From: Deinococcus betulae
GTDB lineage: Bacteria > Deinococcota > Deinococci > Deinococcales > Deinococcaceae
Reading direction: 5' to 3'
Length of the DNA: 50,056 nt
Assembly: GCF_020166395.1 (NCBI RefSeq)
Contig: NZ_JAIQXU010000032.1
Location: forward strand, 1-50,056
This document shows, piece after piece, positions 1 through 8,770 of this stretch; the first letter of the stretch is position 1; each line of letters opens with the position of its first letter. The notes below the pieces were generated by a model, which worked only from the letters and a program-made list of their open reading frames with translations, did no database searches and had not been told where the DNA came from. Made by a program: the position numbers and the translations under genes.

Positions 1-298
1 CAGAGCAAGTCAGCGCCTCTACCGACCCGCCTTTCTGCTCTCTGGTGCCGCCCGTTTTTTGTACCAGTAAGCTCAGTGGCGACTTACCGCCACTTCTGCC
101 CATTCCACCCAGACCCGAACAGCGGGCATACGCCGCCTTCTGCCGGTGGGTGTCTTTTCCGCTCGGCTTGAATCGCAAGCTGTCTGGGAGTGGTTCTCAG
201 TACGGTCGAGGGCAGCTCTTTACCGCACGGAAGCGAGTGACCTCACGAACAGTGGCTTCCGTGAAACTGAATGCCACTGTTACCGCTGGGACACAATA
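1..298. other. Left edge, no supported gene
   Basis: I see no convincing gene here. Short overlapping open frames exist (for example 45-299 on the plus strand) but none has a ribosome site, a recognisable motif or a family match. The stretch ends in the TA dinucleotide at 297-298, which directly abuts the IS relic at 299. Confidence 0.4.
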
Positions 299-360
299 GA
301 CCTCCTGCGAAAGTGTAAGACTGAGTTGGTTGAGTGAAATACGATCGCTTGGAACGCACG
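299..360 (+). mobile_element. Truncated end of an IS5-type element
   Basis: The 62 bases are a near copy of the transposase-start end of the element at 1293-2179, in inverted orientation. They begin GACCTCCTGCGAAAGTG just after TA and run into a start that would read GTG AAA TAC GAT CGC TTG GAA CGC ACG (M-K-Y-D-R-L-E-R-T), against M-K-H-D-R-L-E-R-T in the complete copy. Similarity stops at 360. It is a relic with no coding capacity. Confidence 0.85.
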
Positions 361-1256
361 TCAAAAGCAGATCAGACACGATTTAACCGTCATACGGAGA
401 TCCTCTTGCTCCATGAATTTTAAATGATATTCAGTCTTATTAAAGGAGTCTGTGCTAATCTTTGAACTACCGACAATTTTATTATCTTTTGTCTCTATAA
501 CTCTAACTTCCCCATCTTTATGGTAGGTACAATTCTCGTTAGTTCTTTTGCATCCCACCAACCGCTATATAATGAGATCCAAGTGTTCTCTGACGTGAGA
601 ACATTGATTGTGAATATTGCTGAATCCCCTTTCTTTAATGAGGCTATCTCGGATCGCATACCTTTGACTGTTAATGGTTTCTTAGGATCATCGTTTGTTT
701 CGATTGTTTTTAGACTTAGCCCGCTGTCGTCACAACTCTTGAATTTCTTCAGTTTGTCCCAGCTGCTGGCCATACTAGGATTTTCAACGTCGAATGATAA
801 ATTACCGCTTTCAAGCAAAGACCTTTCGCAGCTCAGAATATATTGAATCTCAGGCTTGTTTAAGTCCAATCTATTCCCTGTGCCTTCCGTGATGTATGAA
901 ATTGGAAAATTATCTCCTTTCATATATTCTTCATGCAGCACGATTGTCTTTCCCGACTTTGATGTTACAGAAATTTGGATCGGACCATACTTTCTGCTCA
1001 CCTCAATGCTCGAATGAAGGGAGAAATCCAAATCTAACCCAATGCTTTTATAATACGGAATTTCCCTCTCAACACCGACCACAGGATCGGCACAATTTGT
1101 GCTGATCAGTCTGCCATCACGAATATTCCGAGTGAAACTATCTGTGCAGGCCAAGAGAAGTTTATAAGACGATTCATCAATACCTTTCGGCACTAAACCT
1201 AATGCAGCAGAACTAAAAGTAGTTAAAAGAGCGAAGACAGCCTGAGGACGAAGCAT
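361..1256 (-). pseudogene. AT-rich secreted hypothetical protein, apparently frameshifted
   Basis: I do not recognise the family. The main frame (495-1256, 253 aa) starts MLRPQAVFALLTTFSSAALG, a typical signal peptide, so the product is probably exported. Near 520-560 the reading appears to pass into a second frame that runs to 363 and reads as plausible protein (for example GEVRVIETKDNKIVGSS); joined, the product would be about 300 residues. Base composition is visibly lower in GC than anything else in the window and codon use differs, which argues for acquisition. The second frame's stop (361-363) directly touches the IS relic at 360, so the end may be truncated. The frameshift is inferred from how natural both halves look, not proven. 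If it is not real, the gene is simply 495-1256. Confidence 0.55.
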
Positions 1257-1292
1257 TGTTGTGATTATAACGCCTTTTCCGTCCCCTGATTA

Positions 1293-2179
1293 GACCTCCT
1301 GAGGAAGTCATGTTTTGGTTGCTGTGGCGTGATTGCAGAGGGCGGCGATGAGATGCGCACGCAATGCAAATCGCCGTCTTCGATGACGATAGACCTCCTT
1401 GAGCACCCGAAAGATCTTCAGTTGCCGAATGACGTGTTCCACCCGCAGGCGGGTAGTGGCCAGGGCGCGGTTTTCGCATCGTTGCTCTACGGTCAGTGGT
1501 GTGTTTTTGGAAGCTTTATGCGGCGTGATGGCATGGCCGTGATCGACCCAGAGGCCCTGATAGCCCGCATCGCCAATAAGGGCCGTCTCGCGGTGCACCC
1601 GCAGACCGGAGTGTCGGCAGAGGGTCAGATCATGCATGGACCCAAAGGCGGTAGCAACACACGTAATCATGTGTGTCGCGACGTTGATGACCACCTGAGT
1701 CTTGAGGGTATGGCGTTTCTTCTTGCCGCTGTACCAGGGGCGCTGCTTTTTTTAGGCCGCTCACATGGCGTTTCCGCCGTGTCAATGGCGATGATCTGGA
1801 AGACGTTCTCCGCTTCCCTGAGACCCTTTTTGCCTGGGAGACGAAACTGCCCACTGGCAATCAGGGCCGCTTCGACCCGTTCCACTGCGCTGCACGGTGG
1901 TTTCATGAACGCCCCAATCATCGCCCAGGTGTGCGAAGGTGCGGTACTCTCGCCAGAATTCCAGAGTCAGCAGCAGTTGTTCGGCAGGACTGAGGGCTGC
2001 GGGTCGCCCCGATTTCTTCTTGGCAGCCTCCCGTTCCACGAGGACCGCTTCCATTAAGGTGAAGGTTTCCGGATAAATTCCCGTGCGCCGCTTAAACCGC
2101 GTCCGGTTCATCTTCAGCGTGCGTTCCAAGCGATCGTGCTTCACTCAACCAGCTTAGTACTGCACTTTCGCAGGAAGTC
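1293..2179 (-). mobile_element. IS5-family (IS427-like) insertion sequence, 887 bp
   Basis: The ends are imperfect inverted repeats: GACCTCCTGAGGAAGT on the left and GACTTCCTGCGAAAGT on the right (reverse strand). The element is flanked by TA at 1291-1292 and 2180-2181, the target expected for the IS427 group. It encodes a two-frame transposase on the minus strand. The transposase-start end (right) is the end duplicated as a relic at 299-360. Confidence 0.88.
1308..2144 (-). pseudogene. IS5-family transposase, split over frames
   Basis: The N-terminal part (from 2144, MKHDRLERTLKMNRTRFKRR) holds the helix-turn-helix region ending GVHETTVQR. The middle part lies in a second frame (VERVEAALIASGQFRLPGKK, IIAIDTAETPCERPKK with the first catalytic Asp). 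The C-terminal part (1308-1694) returns to the first frame and holds ALIGDAGYQG (second Asp) and RLRVEHVIRQLK (Glu). The second switch falls on a run of seven A on the coding strand (1747-1753, CCTAAAAAAAGC) and is a -1 shift, as expected for programmed frameshifting in this group. The first switch, near 1886, is +1 at a non-slippery site and looks like a mutation, so this copy is probably inactive unless it is a sequence error. Confidence 0.82.
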
Positions 2180-2206
2180 TAATGGACCACCGCTGTAAAT
2201 CCTGTC

Positions 2207-3385
2207 TTATTCCTTCTCGAACACCCAGGTCTGCTCCTCGGCGGTCAGGGTCAGGGTTCGGCCGCTGACACGAAGGGTCGGGCCCCCCTCCAGAGCGCTC
2301 AGCAGTGGCAGCGTCTGGTCCTCGGGGCACATCATGCGGGTGCTGATCAGCGGGCCGTCTACCAGTAGGCGCCCGCCTTTTAAGCTGTAGGCGCCGCCAA
2401 ATGAATTGCAGCCGTCGGTACCGCCCACCCGGGCCCCATCCAGGGTCAGGGTCACAGGGCGAAAGGTGGAGGGCGCCGCCTGGCCATCCAGCAGCTTCAG
2501 GCGGTAGGTGCCGCTGACGGCTGGGGCGGCGGGCGGCGTCACGGGCGCCGGGCTAACCGGGGCAGGGCTGACAGGCCCCGCGCCGGTCGCGCTGCGGGTC
2601 AGGGTTAAGGTGCCGGCGGCGCCGGTTAGGGTCAGGGTGGTGCCGCTCAGCGCGGGCGTCAAGGGGCCACGCAGCAAGGTGGTCAGCGCCTGCTCAGCCT
2701 GGGCCTGTGGGGCCGAACACAGCATACGGGTGCCTGCCAGCGGCACGAACTGGAACTGACCACTGCCCAGGCGGGTGCCCGCTGCGCGCAGAGTATTGCA
2801 GCCCACCACGCCCGTGACCGCCAGTTGGGGGCCGCTCACGGTCAGACTCAGCAGGCCGTGCAGGGGCACGTCCTGACCGCCCAGGGTCAGGCGGCGGGCC
2901 ACATAGCCGCCGTCCAGAGCTGCAACAGCGGAAGATGAGGTCACGGCGCCTCCGGTGAAGGTCAGGCGGCCACCACCGGCCACCAGGGTCAGGGTACTGC
3001 CGCTCTGCTCAAAACGGGTGGTGCGGGCCAGCAGGCTCAGGTAATCCTCACGCAGACTCAGGGCGGCGTCGGGACAGGTCGCGCTGCTGCCGCCCTGAAG
3101 CCCACGCAGCAGCAGCGCCTGACCTTTGAGGGTGCCGGCGCCGGTCAGGGGACTGCAACCGGTGCTGCCCGATACCCGCAGCGCCGCGCCGCTGGTGTCC
3201 AGACGCAGGGTGGGCCGCGCCAGGGCCGGGCCGGGCGTGATGGGCACCCCCCCTGGCACCTGGATGCTTTGCAGCGTCCAAGTAGTCCCGACCGGAGAAG
3301 CGGCGGCAGTACCCAGCACCGCCAGGGTCAGAGAAGCAGCCAGAGGAAGGGCGGTCAGCAGCGCACACATGGCTTGGTTGTACAC
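2207..3385 (-). CDS. Secreted protein with three META/HslJ-like domains
   Basis: The protein has 392 aa. The start gives a signal peptide (MCALLTALPLAASLTLAVLGTAAASP from an internal ATG at 3370, or a GTG at 3385). Three META-type repeats follow (about 30-135, 160-265, 290-390). Each has the pattern G-T/Y-W/R at its start, a conserved cysteine motif (GSTGCSPLTG, GVVGCNTLRAAG, GGTDGCNSFGG) and a second cysteine region (ATCPDA, RMLCSAP, RMMCPED). A Pro/Ala linker near 270-290 separates repeats 2 and 3. META/HslJ domains occur in envelope and stress-related proteins; the exact role is not known. The start codon is unsettled because neither candidate has a clear ribosome site. Confidence 0.75.
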   Translation of the reverse strand: MYNQAMCALLTALPLAASLTLAVLGTAAASPVGTTWTLQSIQVPGGVPITPGPALARPTLRLDTSGAALRVSGSTGCSPLTGAGTLKGQALLLRGLQGGSSATCPDAALSLREDYLSLLARTTRFEQSGSTLTLVAGGGRLTFTGGAVTSSSAVAALDGGYVARRLTLGGQDVPLHGLLSLTVSGPQLAVTGVVGCNTLRAAGTRLGSGQFQFVPLAGTRMLCSAPQAQAEQALTTLLRGPLTPALSGTTLTLTGAAGTLTLTRSATGAGPVSPAPVSPAPVTPPAAPAVSGTYRLKLLDGQAAPSTFRPVTLTLDGARVGGTDGCNSFGGAYSLKGGRLLVDGPLISTRMMCPEDQTLPLLSALEGGPTLRVSGRTLTLTAEEQTWVFEKE

Positions 3386-3598
3386 CCCTGGCCTGATGGC
3401 GGCGTGATGAGCTGACAGCAGCTGCTCGCTCCACCCTGGAGGTCACAGCACACCCCTCAATTCTGCCCACGCCGCTGCCTGTGGCAGCGCCTTACTTCGT
3501 TCGCCCCAGGGCGGCCAGGGGCGACACCCCTTGGCCCCTCTGGGTTCTGCTGTAAGTGGCGTCCAGGGGCGGCCTGCCTTCATAGGCCGCCCACCGCG

Positions 3599-3623
3599 TA
3601 CAATGAAGGCAAACGCTCGTTAG
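3599..3623 (+). promoter_or_regulatory. Promoter -10 and palindromic operator before the mutase subunit gene
   Basis: A good -10 (TACAAT, 3599-3604) is followed at 3610-3623 by the inverted repeat CAAACGCTCGTTAG, fitting CNAACGNNCGTTNG. The same pattern occurs upstream of the 2-oxoacid dehydrogenase operon at 26886-26899. Its position just after the -10 would let a bound repressor block initiation. I recall this consensus for Thermus PaaR-type TetR regulators; that assignment is from memory and unverified. Confidence 0.55.
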
Positions 3624-3647
3624 GAGCGGGGACTGCAGGAGGAACGT

Positions 3648-4070
3648 ATGGAAGACCGCCGCATTCGGGTGCTGATTGCCAAGCCGGGCATGGACGGCCA
3701 CGACAGAGGTGCCAAGGTGGTGGCGCGCGCCCTGCGTGACGCTGGGATGGAAGTGATTTACACCGGCCTGCGCCAGACCGCCGAAATGATTGTGAATGCC
3801 GCCGTGCAAGAAGACGTGGACGCCATCGGCCTGAGCGTGCTGTCAGGGGCGCACATGCACTATTTCCGCGAGGTCATGGGCCTGCTTAGGGAGCGGCAGG
3901 CCGAGGACATCATCGTGTTTGGGGGCGGCATCATCCCTGACCAGGACCTGCCCACGTTGCAGGAACTGGGGGTGGGGCGCGTCTTTACGCCCGGCGCCAG
4001 CACCGAGGACGCGGCGGCCTACCTGCGCGGCGCGGTGCAGGCCCGCTGGCGGGCCCAGGGCGAGGCGTGA
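3648..4070 (+). CDS. Cobalamin-binding small subunit of methylmalonyl-CoA-type mutase
   Basis: The 140 aa match the stand-alone B12-binding domain of acyl-CoA mutases, which partners a separate large catalytic subunit to interconvert methylmalonyl-CoA and succinyl-CoA (or isobutyryl/butyryl-CoA). Visible signatures are DGHDRG (residues 16-21; His is the lower axial cobalt ligand), SVLSGAH (about 63-69) and [10 protein letters not shown] (about 90-99) for the nucleotide tail. The start is well supported by GGAGG shortly before ATG at 3648. The MFS gene begins 15 bases after the stop, so the two are likely co-transcribed. The catalytic subunit is not in this window. An operator-like palindrome lies 25 bases upstream of the ATG. 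Confidence 0.88.
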   Translation: MEDRRIRVLIAKPGMDGHDRGAKVVARALRDAGMEVIYTGLRQTAEMIVNAAVQEDVDAIGLSVLSGAHMHYFREVMGLLRERQAEDIIVFGGGIIPDQDLPTLQELGVGRVFTPGASTEDAAAYLRGAVQARWRAQGEA

Positions 4071-4085
4071 CCCCCGCCCGCGCCC

Positions 4086-5252
4086 GTGAGTGACGCGGCC
4101 GGGCGCACCAAGCCGCTGACCTTCAGTCGCCTGGCCCCGCTCTATACAGCGCAGGCCCTGGCCACGGGGGCCACGACCGTCAGCACGGTGCTGTCCAGCC
4201 TCATCATGAGTGGGCTGGGGCACGAGGGCCTGGCAGGGCTGCCCGCCACCCTGATTAGCGCCGCTGCCGCCCTCTCGGCTGGTTTCTTTGGCGCGTGGAT
4301 GCTGCGCGCAGGCCGCCGCACAGGCTTGAGTGCGGCGTTCGTGCTGGGCGCTGCGGGCGCCGTGGTCGGGTTTGTGGGCGCGCGCGCGGGCCTCCTGCCC
4401 ATCTTTTTGCTGGGGGCGGCGCTGGTGGGCGCGGCGCAGGGGGGCTACCAGCAGGCGCGCTACGCCGTGGCCGAGAGTGTCCCCGACGCCCGCCGGGGCA
4501 CCGCCCTGGGAACCCTGATGCTCATGAGCGTGGCCGGCTCTTTTCTGATGACCGGCCTGGCGCGGCCCATTGAAGCGCTGGGGGGCGCCCTGGGCAGCAC
4601 CCCCGAACTGGCCGGCTGGCTGGTGGGCGCCGCCCTGCTGGGGCTGGCCGCGCTGCTCATTCAGACCTGGCAACCGCTGCGGGCGCCTGTCAGCGCGGCG
4701 CAAGCCCGCCTGAGCCTGCGCGCGGCCTTTGCCATTCCGGGCGTGAAATCCACCGCCCTGGCCCTGGCCACCGCCCAGGGCCTGATGGTTACCCTGATGA
4801 GCCTGACGCCGCTGCGCGCGCACCACATGGGCCTGGAACATGCCGGGGTGGCCGCGCTGATCAGCGGGCACATTCTGGGCATGTTCGGTTTTGGCTGGCT
4901 GACGGGACCGGCCCTGGACCGCTACGGCCTGCGCTTTGGCTACCTGGGCGGCGCGGCGCTGCTGGCGGCGGCGGCCCTGACCGCGCCCCTGCACGGCACG
5001 GCCTGGCTGGCGGTCAGCATGTTCGTGTTGGGCCTGGGCTGGAACCTGGCCTTCGTGGCGGGCAGCAAAGCCCTGACCCGCTTTCCCGCCGCCCAGGGCG
5101 TGACGGATGGCCTGGGCTATGTGGCGGCCGGCGCGGGCACTCTGCTGGGCGGCGCCGTGATTGCCCGCTTCGGCTTTCCTGCTCTGGCCCTGACCTGCGC
5201 GTTCCTGCCCGGCCTGCTGCTGGTCAGCGCGTGGCGGGTCAAAGGTCAGTGA
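4086..5252 (+). CDS. Major facilitator superfamily transporter
   Basis: The 388 aa are almost wholly hydrophobic with about 12 predicted membrane segments, split into halves by a short charged stretch around residues 200-220 (QPLRAPVSAAQARLS). Glycine-rich helices such as GAAGAVVGFVGARAGLLPIFLLG are typical of MFS carriers. It starts with GTG at 4086, 15 bases after the mutase subunit gene, with no obvious independent promoter. The substrate cannot be read from sequence. The neighbour hints at an organic acid or amino acid catabolite, but that is inference only. The antisense strand holds long open frames that are composition artefacts. Confidence 0.85.
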   Translation: MSDAAGRTKPLTFSRLAPLYTAQALATGATTVSTVLSSLIMSGLGHEGLAGLPATLISAAAALSAGFFGAWMLRAGRRTGLSAAFVLGAAGAVVGFVGARAGLLPIFLLGAALVGAAQGGYQQARYAVAESVPDARRGTALGTLMLMSVAGSFLMTGLARPIEALGGALGSTPELAGWLVGAALLGLAALLIQTWQPLRAPVSAAQARLSLRAAFAIPGVKSTALALATAQGLMVTLMSLTPLRAHHMGLEHAGVAALISGHILGMFGFGWLTGPALDRYGLRFGYLGGAALLAAAALTAPLHGTAWLAVSMFVLGLGWNLAFVAGSKALTRFPAAQGVTDGLGYVAAGAGTLLGGAVIARFGFPALALTCAFLPGLLLVSAWRVKGQ

Positions 5253-5562
5253 GACAGTCACTGACCCCACCAGTTGCGTCAACGGCTCAATCCGGACAGA
5301 TTGGGAAAGGAGCGGGGCCGATAAGGTCGCGCCGTGGCACAGGCAGACCTGTGTTCTTCCAACTCATAGGCGTGAGAGAGGGAACCCCAAAGCGGTAGGA
5401 GGCGTGCCATTTTTTGCACGCCTCCCACCGCTTTGGGGTTCCCGCACCTCTGCTGCCCACCCTGTCCCCTGACCGAGCCTTGAGGTCTGGCGTCAATCCC
5501 TCTGGAACACCCTCCAGCCCCGACTCGCTTTCCCTGCTGTAGCCACTCACCACCTCCAGCTT
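5253..5562. other. Convergent intergenic region with a long hairpin
   Basis: This region lies between the 3' ends of the MFS gene (plus) and the lipase gene (minus). The only feature I see is the 28-bp hairpin at 5380-5443. A minus-strand open frame through the region (5287-5553) includes both hairpin arms and is not credible. Confidence 0.5.
5380..5443. repeat. 28-bp inverted repeat with an 8-base T-rich loop
   Basis: The left arm is 5380-5407 (begins GGGAACCCCAAAGCGG) and the right arm is 5416-5443 (ends CCGCTTTGGGGTTCCC). They are complementary at 27 of 28 positions around the loop CATTTTTT. The T run is in the loop rather than after the stem, so this is not a standard intrinsic terminator on either strand. 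It could still end convergent transcripts, or be a small RNA or a repeat element. Confidence 0.75.
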
Positions 5563-6843
5563 TTACGGATTGGGCGCACTGGCGAAGGTGTCGTCTCCCG
5601 GCGTCACCGTGCCCTTGCCGCCCTGCTGGTCGTAACGGACGCCGCTATTCATGCGGGCGGCGGCTGCCGCCTGGGTGTTGGCCGCGCTCACGGCGCCGCC
5701 GGGCGCAAAAGAACGGGTCCACATGTACCAGCGCGGGGCCACGCCATGCTTGCGGGCCAGGCCGCTGGCAGGGTTCAGGTCGAAGATGTATTCGGGGAAG
5801 ATCTCGGTGCGGCTGACAAACCGGGCCATCTGCAGATTGTTGTCGCCGCCCAGGTCCAGCAGGCGACTGCTCTTGATCCATTCCACGGCCACGCCGCTGG
5901 CCTTCAGGGTCTGGGCAATGCGGGCGCTGCGGGCCGCTGGGGTGGCATCGGGGCTCAGGTAAGCGTAGCTGTGGCCGCCACCTGGGCTGGCTGGCGACCA
6001 GAACGGGTCGGCCAGAATGACGCGGCCTGGCCGCCTGACGGCAGGCAGGGTGGGGTCGCTGTACGCCTGGTTGGCCAGGGCCAGCGCCATCTGCGCCCCC
6101 AGCGAGTGCCCCATCACCCGCACGCGCTCGGGGCCGCTGTATGTCCAGGCTGACAGGGCGCTTTTGTAAGCCGCGTAGAAGAGCCCCCCAGCGCTGACCG
6201 TGGGCATCCCGGCCTGGGTGTAGCTGCCGTCCGGCTGGCGGTAACGCATGTTGATGGTCTGGGTGCGCCCCAGCGCGTCGCGGTAGCTGTAGGTCGGCGT
6301 CCAGATTTTGGCCTGGGCGTGATAGGGCACGGCGACCGTGCCTTCATCGTCGGCCAGCTGGGTCCAGTGGTACAGCGCCACGTTCCAGCCCGCCTGAATC
6401 CAGGCGTCGGCCACGCTCTGACCCGCCTCGCTAAAGTAAAAGCTGTCGCGCTTGCCGGCCTTGGTGTTGCCGTCCTGCCAGCCGTGAACAAAGATCATGA
6501 CGGGCCTGGCCGGGTCGTAATACCCCGCGATGGCGCCGCCGTCTGTCCGGGCCTTGCAGCCCACGCCGCCCGGAGCCCCGCTCTCGGCCTTCGAGTACCA
6601 GTACACCCCCGTATCCAGTCCCGAGGCCCCAAACGGGAGCGCCAGCCGGGTGGGACAGGCCGCCGCCTGGGTGCTCAGGGCGCTGCTGCCTGACCCCAGG
6701 GCCGTCAGGGCCAGTTGCGCTTCACTGAAGCCTGCCGGAATAGCAGGGTCCGGGGTCAGAGCAGGCGAAGGCGCAGAAGTGCAGGCCGCCAGCAAACTGC
6801 TGAGCAGCAGTGCCGACGCAGGATGGGACAGGTAGGCAGGCAT
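5563..6843 (-). CDS. Lipase-like alpha/beta hydrolase lipoprotein
   Basis: The start ATG at 6843 follows GGAGG by five bases; in-frame codons further upstream are not needed. The product is 426 aa. The N-terminus MPAYLSHPASALLLSSLLAAC ends in a lipobox (L-A-A-C), so the protein is predicted to be lipid-anchored. HGW in VMIFVHGWQDGN is the oxyanion-side motif, and GHSLG in RVMGHSLGAQMA carries the nucleophile serine. DPFWSP is a candidate acid residue region. It resembles extracellular triacylglycerol lipases; the natural substrate is not evident. It faces away from the tRNA region and has no operon partner. Confidence 0.8.
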   Translation of the reverse strand: MPAYLSHPASALLLSSLLAACTSAPSPALTPDPAIPAGFSEAQLALTALGSGSSALSTQAAACPTRLALPFGASGLDTGVYWYSKAESGAPGGVGCKARTDGGAIAGYYDPARPVMIFVHGWQDGNTKAGKRDSFYFSEAGQSVADAWIQAGWNVALYHWTQLADDEGTVAVPYHAQAKIWTPTYSYRDALGRTQTINMRYRQPDGSYTQAGMPTVSAGGLFYAAYKSALSAWTYSGPERVRVMGHSLGAQMALALANQAYSDPTLPAVRRPGRVILADPFWSPASPGGGHSYAYLSPDATPAARSARIAQTLKASGVAVEWIKSSRLLDLGGDNNLQMARFVSRTEIFPEYIFDLNPASGLARKHGVAPRWYMWTRSFAPGGAVSAANTQAAAAARMNSGVRYDQQGGKGTVTPGDDTFASAPNP

Positions 6844-6992
6844 GAAGACCTCCGAAGGAGCAAGGCAGCCGCCGGAAACAGTCTTCCGGCACAGGGGTTC
6901 GGTTGTGTGTGCGGGCCGCACCGTACCCCACCCGCGCTCCGAATACCAGCCCCTGAAGTTCAACCAGCAGCCCAAGCGGCCGACCCAAAAAA

Positions 6993-7020
6993 GCCGGAAC
7001 CTCTGGGCAGAGGTTCCGGC
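6993..7020 (-). terminator. Intrinsic terminator (minus strand), original tRNA-Ser terminator?
   Basis: The perfect stem GCCGGAACCTCT / AGAGGTTCCGGC is followed on the minus strand by a T run (A run at 6987-6992 on plus). It lies 7 bases beyond the tRNA-Ser 3' fragment at 7027. That is where the terminator of the undisturbed tRNA gene would be expected. Confidence 0.8.
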
Positions 7021-7025
7021 CGGGT

Positions 7026-7085
<60 letters not shown>

Positions 7086-7583
7086 GCTCACTATCTTAGA
7101 TGGAAAGATAATCCCTTTTACTCAAGGAAAGCCAGGCGCTTAAAATATAAATTGGAAAACTGGATTCATAATCATCAAATTTCTCCTCCTTCAGTCAAAA
7201 TTTCTCAATCTTAAATCCAGATGCATTACATAAATGGTAGTAACAGCGTTGGGAGCAAGTAAAAGAACCCGAACATCACCCAGGCTTGACGCTCGTGACG
7301 AATCCCCAAGTGCCCTGACCAAACTAAAACTGGTAGGCCAATCAAGGCTATGATTAGGCACCGGTACATAGTCTCTTCCCAGGTCAAGCCTCTTATAAAA
7401 CGGCATAAGCTGAGTGTGAGGATAGGTGGACCTCCCAAGTTTAGCCAAAGCGGAAACTCTATAGGTATACGCATGTAGATCTCTTAATTTAGCAAGAGTC
7501 TGAGGGAAAGATTTAAATCGGTAGTCAACTACCTACTTATAGGGTCACAAACAGACATACGACTTAGGCGGTATAAACTTGAT
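7086..7583. other. AT-rich remnant island
   Basis: This stretch between the tRNA fragment and the tRNA terminator is much richer in AT than the surroundings. It holds one short membrane-protein ORF (7226-7474, minus) and no integrase, so it looks like the residue of an integrated element. Confidence 0.6.
7226..7474 (-). CDS. Small membrane protein, 82 aa, unknown
   Basis: I do not recognise it. The sequence reads MRIPIEFPLWLNLGG and then has two hydrophobic segments, CLIIALIGLPVLVWSG (about 39-54) and FGFFYLLPTLLLPF (about 68-81), joined by a charged loop HLGIRHERQ. A weak purine-rich stretch (AAGAGA) precedes the ATG. An overlapping frame (7191-7448) is less protein-like. It is the only candidate gene of the AT-rich island. 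It may be a real cargo gene or chance; the hydrophobic pattern favours a real product. Confidence 0.45.
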   Translation of the reverse strand: MRIPIEFPLWLNLGGPPILTLSLCRFIRGLTWEETMYRCLIIALIGLPVLVWSGHLGIRHERQAWVMFGFFYLLPTLLLPFM

Positions 7584-7628
7584 AAAAGAACGTCCTGAAC
7601 AGATTTTCTCCATTCAGGACGTTCTTTT
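7584..7628 (-). terminator. Terminator downstream of tRNA-Ser
   Basis: The stem AAAAGAACGTCCTGAA / TTCAGGACGTTCTTTT (16 bp, perfect) surrounds a 13-base loop, with A and T tracts at its base. It lies 4 bases past the CCA end of the tRNA, so it should end the minus-strand tRNA transcript. The symmetric A/T base lets it work in both directions. Its sequence is unrelated to the terminator at 6993, consistent with it having arrived with the island. Confidence 0.88.
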
Positions 7629-7632
7629 GTTT

Positions 7633-7722
<90 letters not shown>

Positions 7723-7925
7723 AGCGGCAGACAATCTAGCGGGTGCCGGGGCGGAATGCAACCCGAAAGCCGTGCCAGCGACGGGAAAACTGGGTCAACC
7801 TTATCTCAGACGTGGTTTCTGACCAGAGGGGCGCTTCAACTCCTCTCCCCCGGCGGCAGCGGCCACCTCTCCCAGACCTGCCTGGCCCTGGACGCCTGCC
7901 TGCCCGCTTCACCTATGATGCGGGC

Positions 7926-8519
7926 GTGACTTTGCTGGCCGTGCTGACGGTACTCGCGTCCTACCTCGTCGGCTCGGTGCCGGCGGCGGCCTGGGTGGCC
8001 CGCACGCGCGGCGTGGATATTCGCAAGGTGGGCAGCGGCAACAGCGGCGCCACCAATGTGCAGCGGTCGCTGGGCAATGGCCCGGCCCTCTTGGTCGCCC
8101 TGTTCGACATCCTGAAAGGCGCGCTGGCGGTCTGGGGCGCGGCCTGGCTGGGGCTGGGGCTGCCTGTCATGGCGGCGTGCGGGATGGCCGCTGTGATCGG
8201 CCACAACTTCAGCCCCTTTCTGGGGTTCCGGGGTGGCAAGGGCGTGGCCACCACTTTTGGCACCATGACTGCCCTGCTGCCAGTGGCGGGCCTGGCCTTT
8301 GCGGCGCCCATCTTTTTCCTGACGGTCGGGCTCACGCGCCTGGTCTCGGCCGGCAGTCTGCTGGCCGCTGCCGCCGCCGCCCTGAGCGCCGCGCTGGTGG
8401 GGCCGCCCTGGCTGGCGCTGGTCTTCGCCGCCTTGGCCCTGCTGATGGCCTGGCAGCACCGCGAGAACATCCGCAAGTTGCAGGCCGGCACCGAGCGGCG
8501 CTTTGGCGAGAAGGTCTGA
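7926..8519 (+). CDS. plsY: Glycerol-3-phosphate acyltransferase PlsY
   Basis: The product is a 197-aa integral membrane acyltransferase that moves acyl from acyl-phosphate to glycerol-3-phosphate, the first step of phospholipid synthesis. All three conserved cytoplasmic motifs are visible: [13 protein letters not shown] (about 36-48), [18 protein letters not shown] (about 94-111) and [15 protein letters not shown] near the C-terminus. Hydrophobic segments between them match the family's five-helix layout. I chose GTG at 7926, which begins [19 protein letters not shown]; the frame is open further upstream but that part is not PlsY-like. No partner PlsX is nearby. Confidence 0.93.
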   Translation: MTLLAVLTVLASYLVGSVPAAAWVARTRGVDIRKVGSGNSGATNVQRSLGNGPALLVALFDILKGALAVWGAAWLGLGLPVMAACGMAAVIGHNFSPFLGFRGGKGVATTFGTMTALLPVAGLAFAAPIFFLTVGLTRLVSAGSLLAAAAAALSAALVGPPWLALVFAALALLMAWQHRENIRKLQAGTERRFGEKV

Positions 8520-8770
8520 AAGCAGAAGTTAGCAACGACTCTTCGGAGCAGGGGTCCCGATGGGTTGCACGGCTTGTGGCTGACGCCATACACCGAAATT
8601 GCTCTGACTTCTTCCCTGACTGCGCCACCCACTGAAGCCCCAGACCCCCCTAGAAACAGCGCGGCACCCTGAGCTGCTGACCGCCTGGCCGTCCCGTCCT
8701 GGCCTGCGCTATGCTGACTGGGTCAAAACAACAGGGGCGCTGGGCAGGGCGGCGCAGATGCAGGGGGAAC
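8520..8770. other. Intergenic
   Basis: I see no gene. A possible -10 (TATGCT, 8710-8715) lies about 55 bases upstream of the ATG at 8771. Short frames crossing the region lack ribosome sites. Confidence 0.4.

Noticed and set aside
1329..2057. 242-aa plus-strand ORF inside the IS
   Set aside because: The DDE residues and helix-turn-helix are on the minus strand, so this frame is a shadow.
3843..5282. 479-aa open frame on the minus strand
   Set aside because: It lies antisense to the mutase and MFS genes, is dominated by Gln/Arg/Ala/Gly from GC-rich codon shadows, and has no motif or ribosome site.
5287..5553. 88-aa minus-strand ORF
   Set aside because: It reads through both arms of the 28-bp hairpin and lacks a ribosome site; hairpin is the better explanation.
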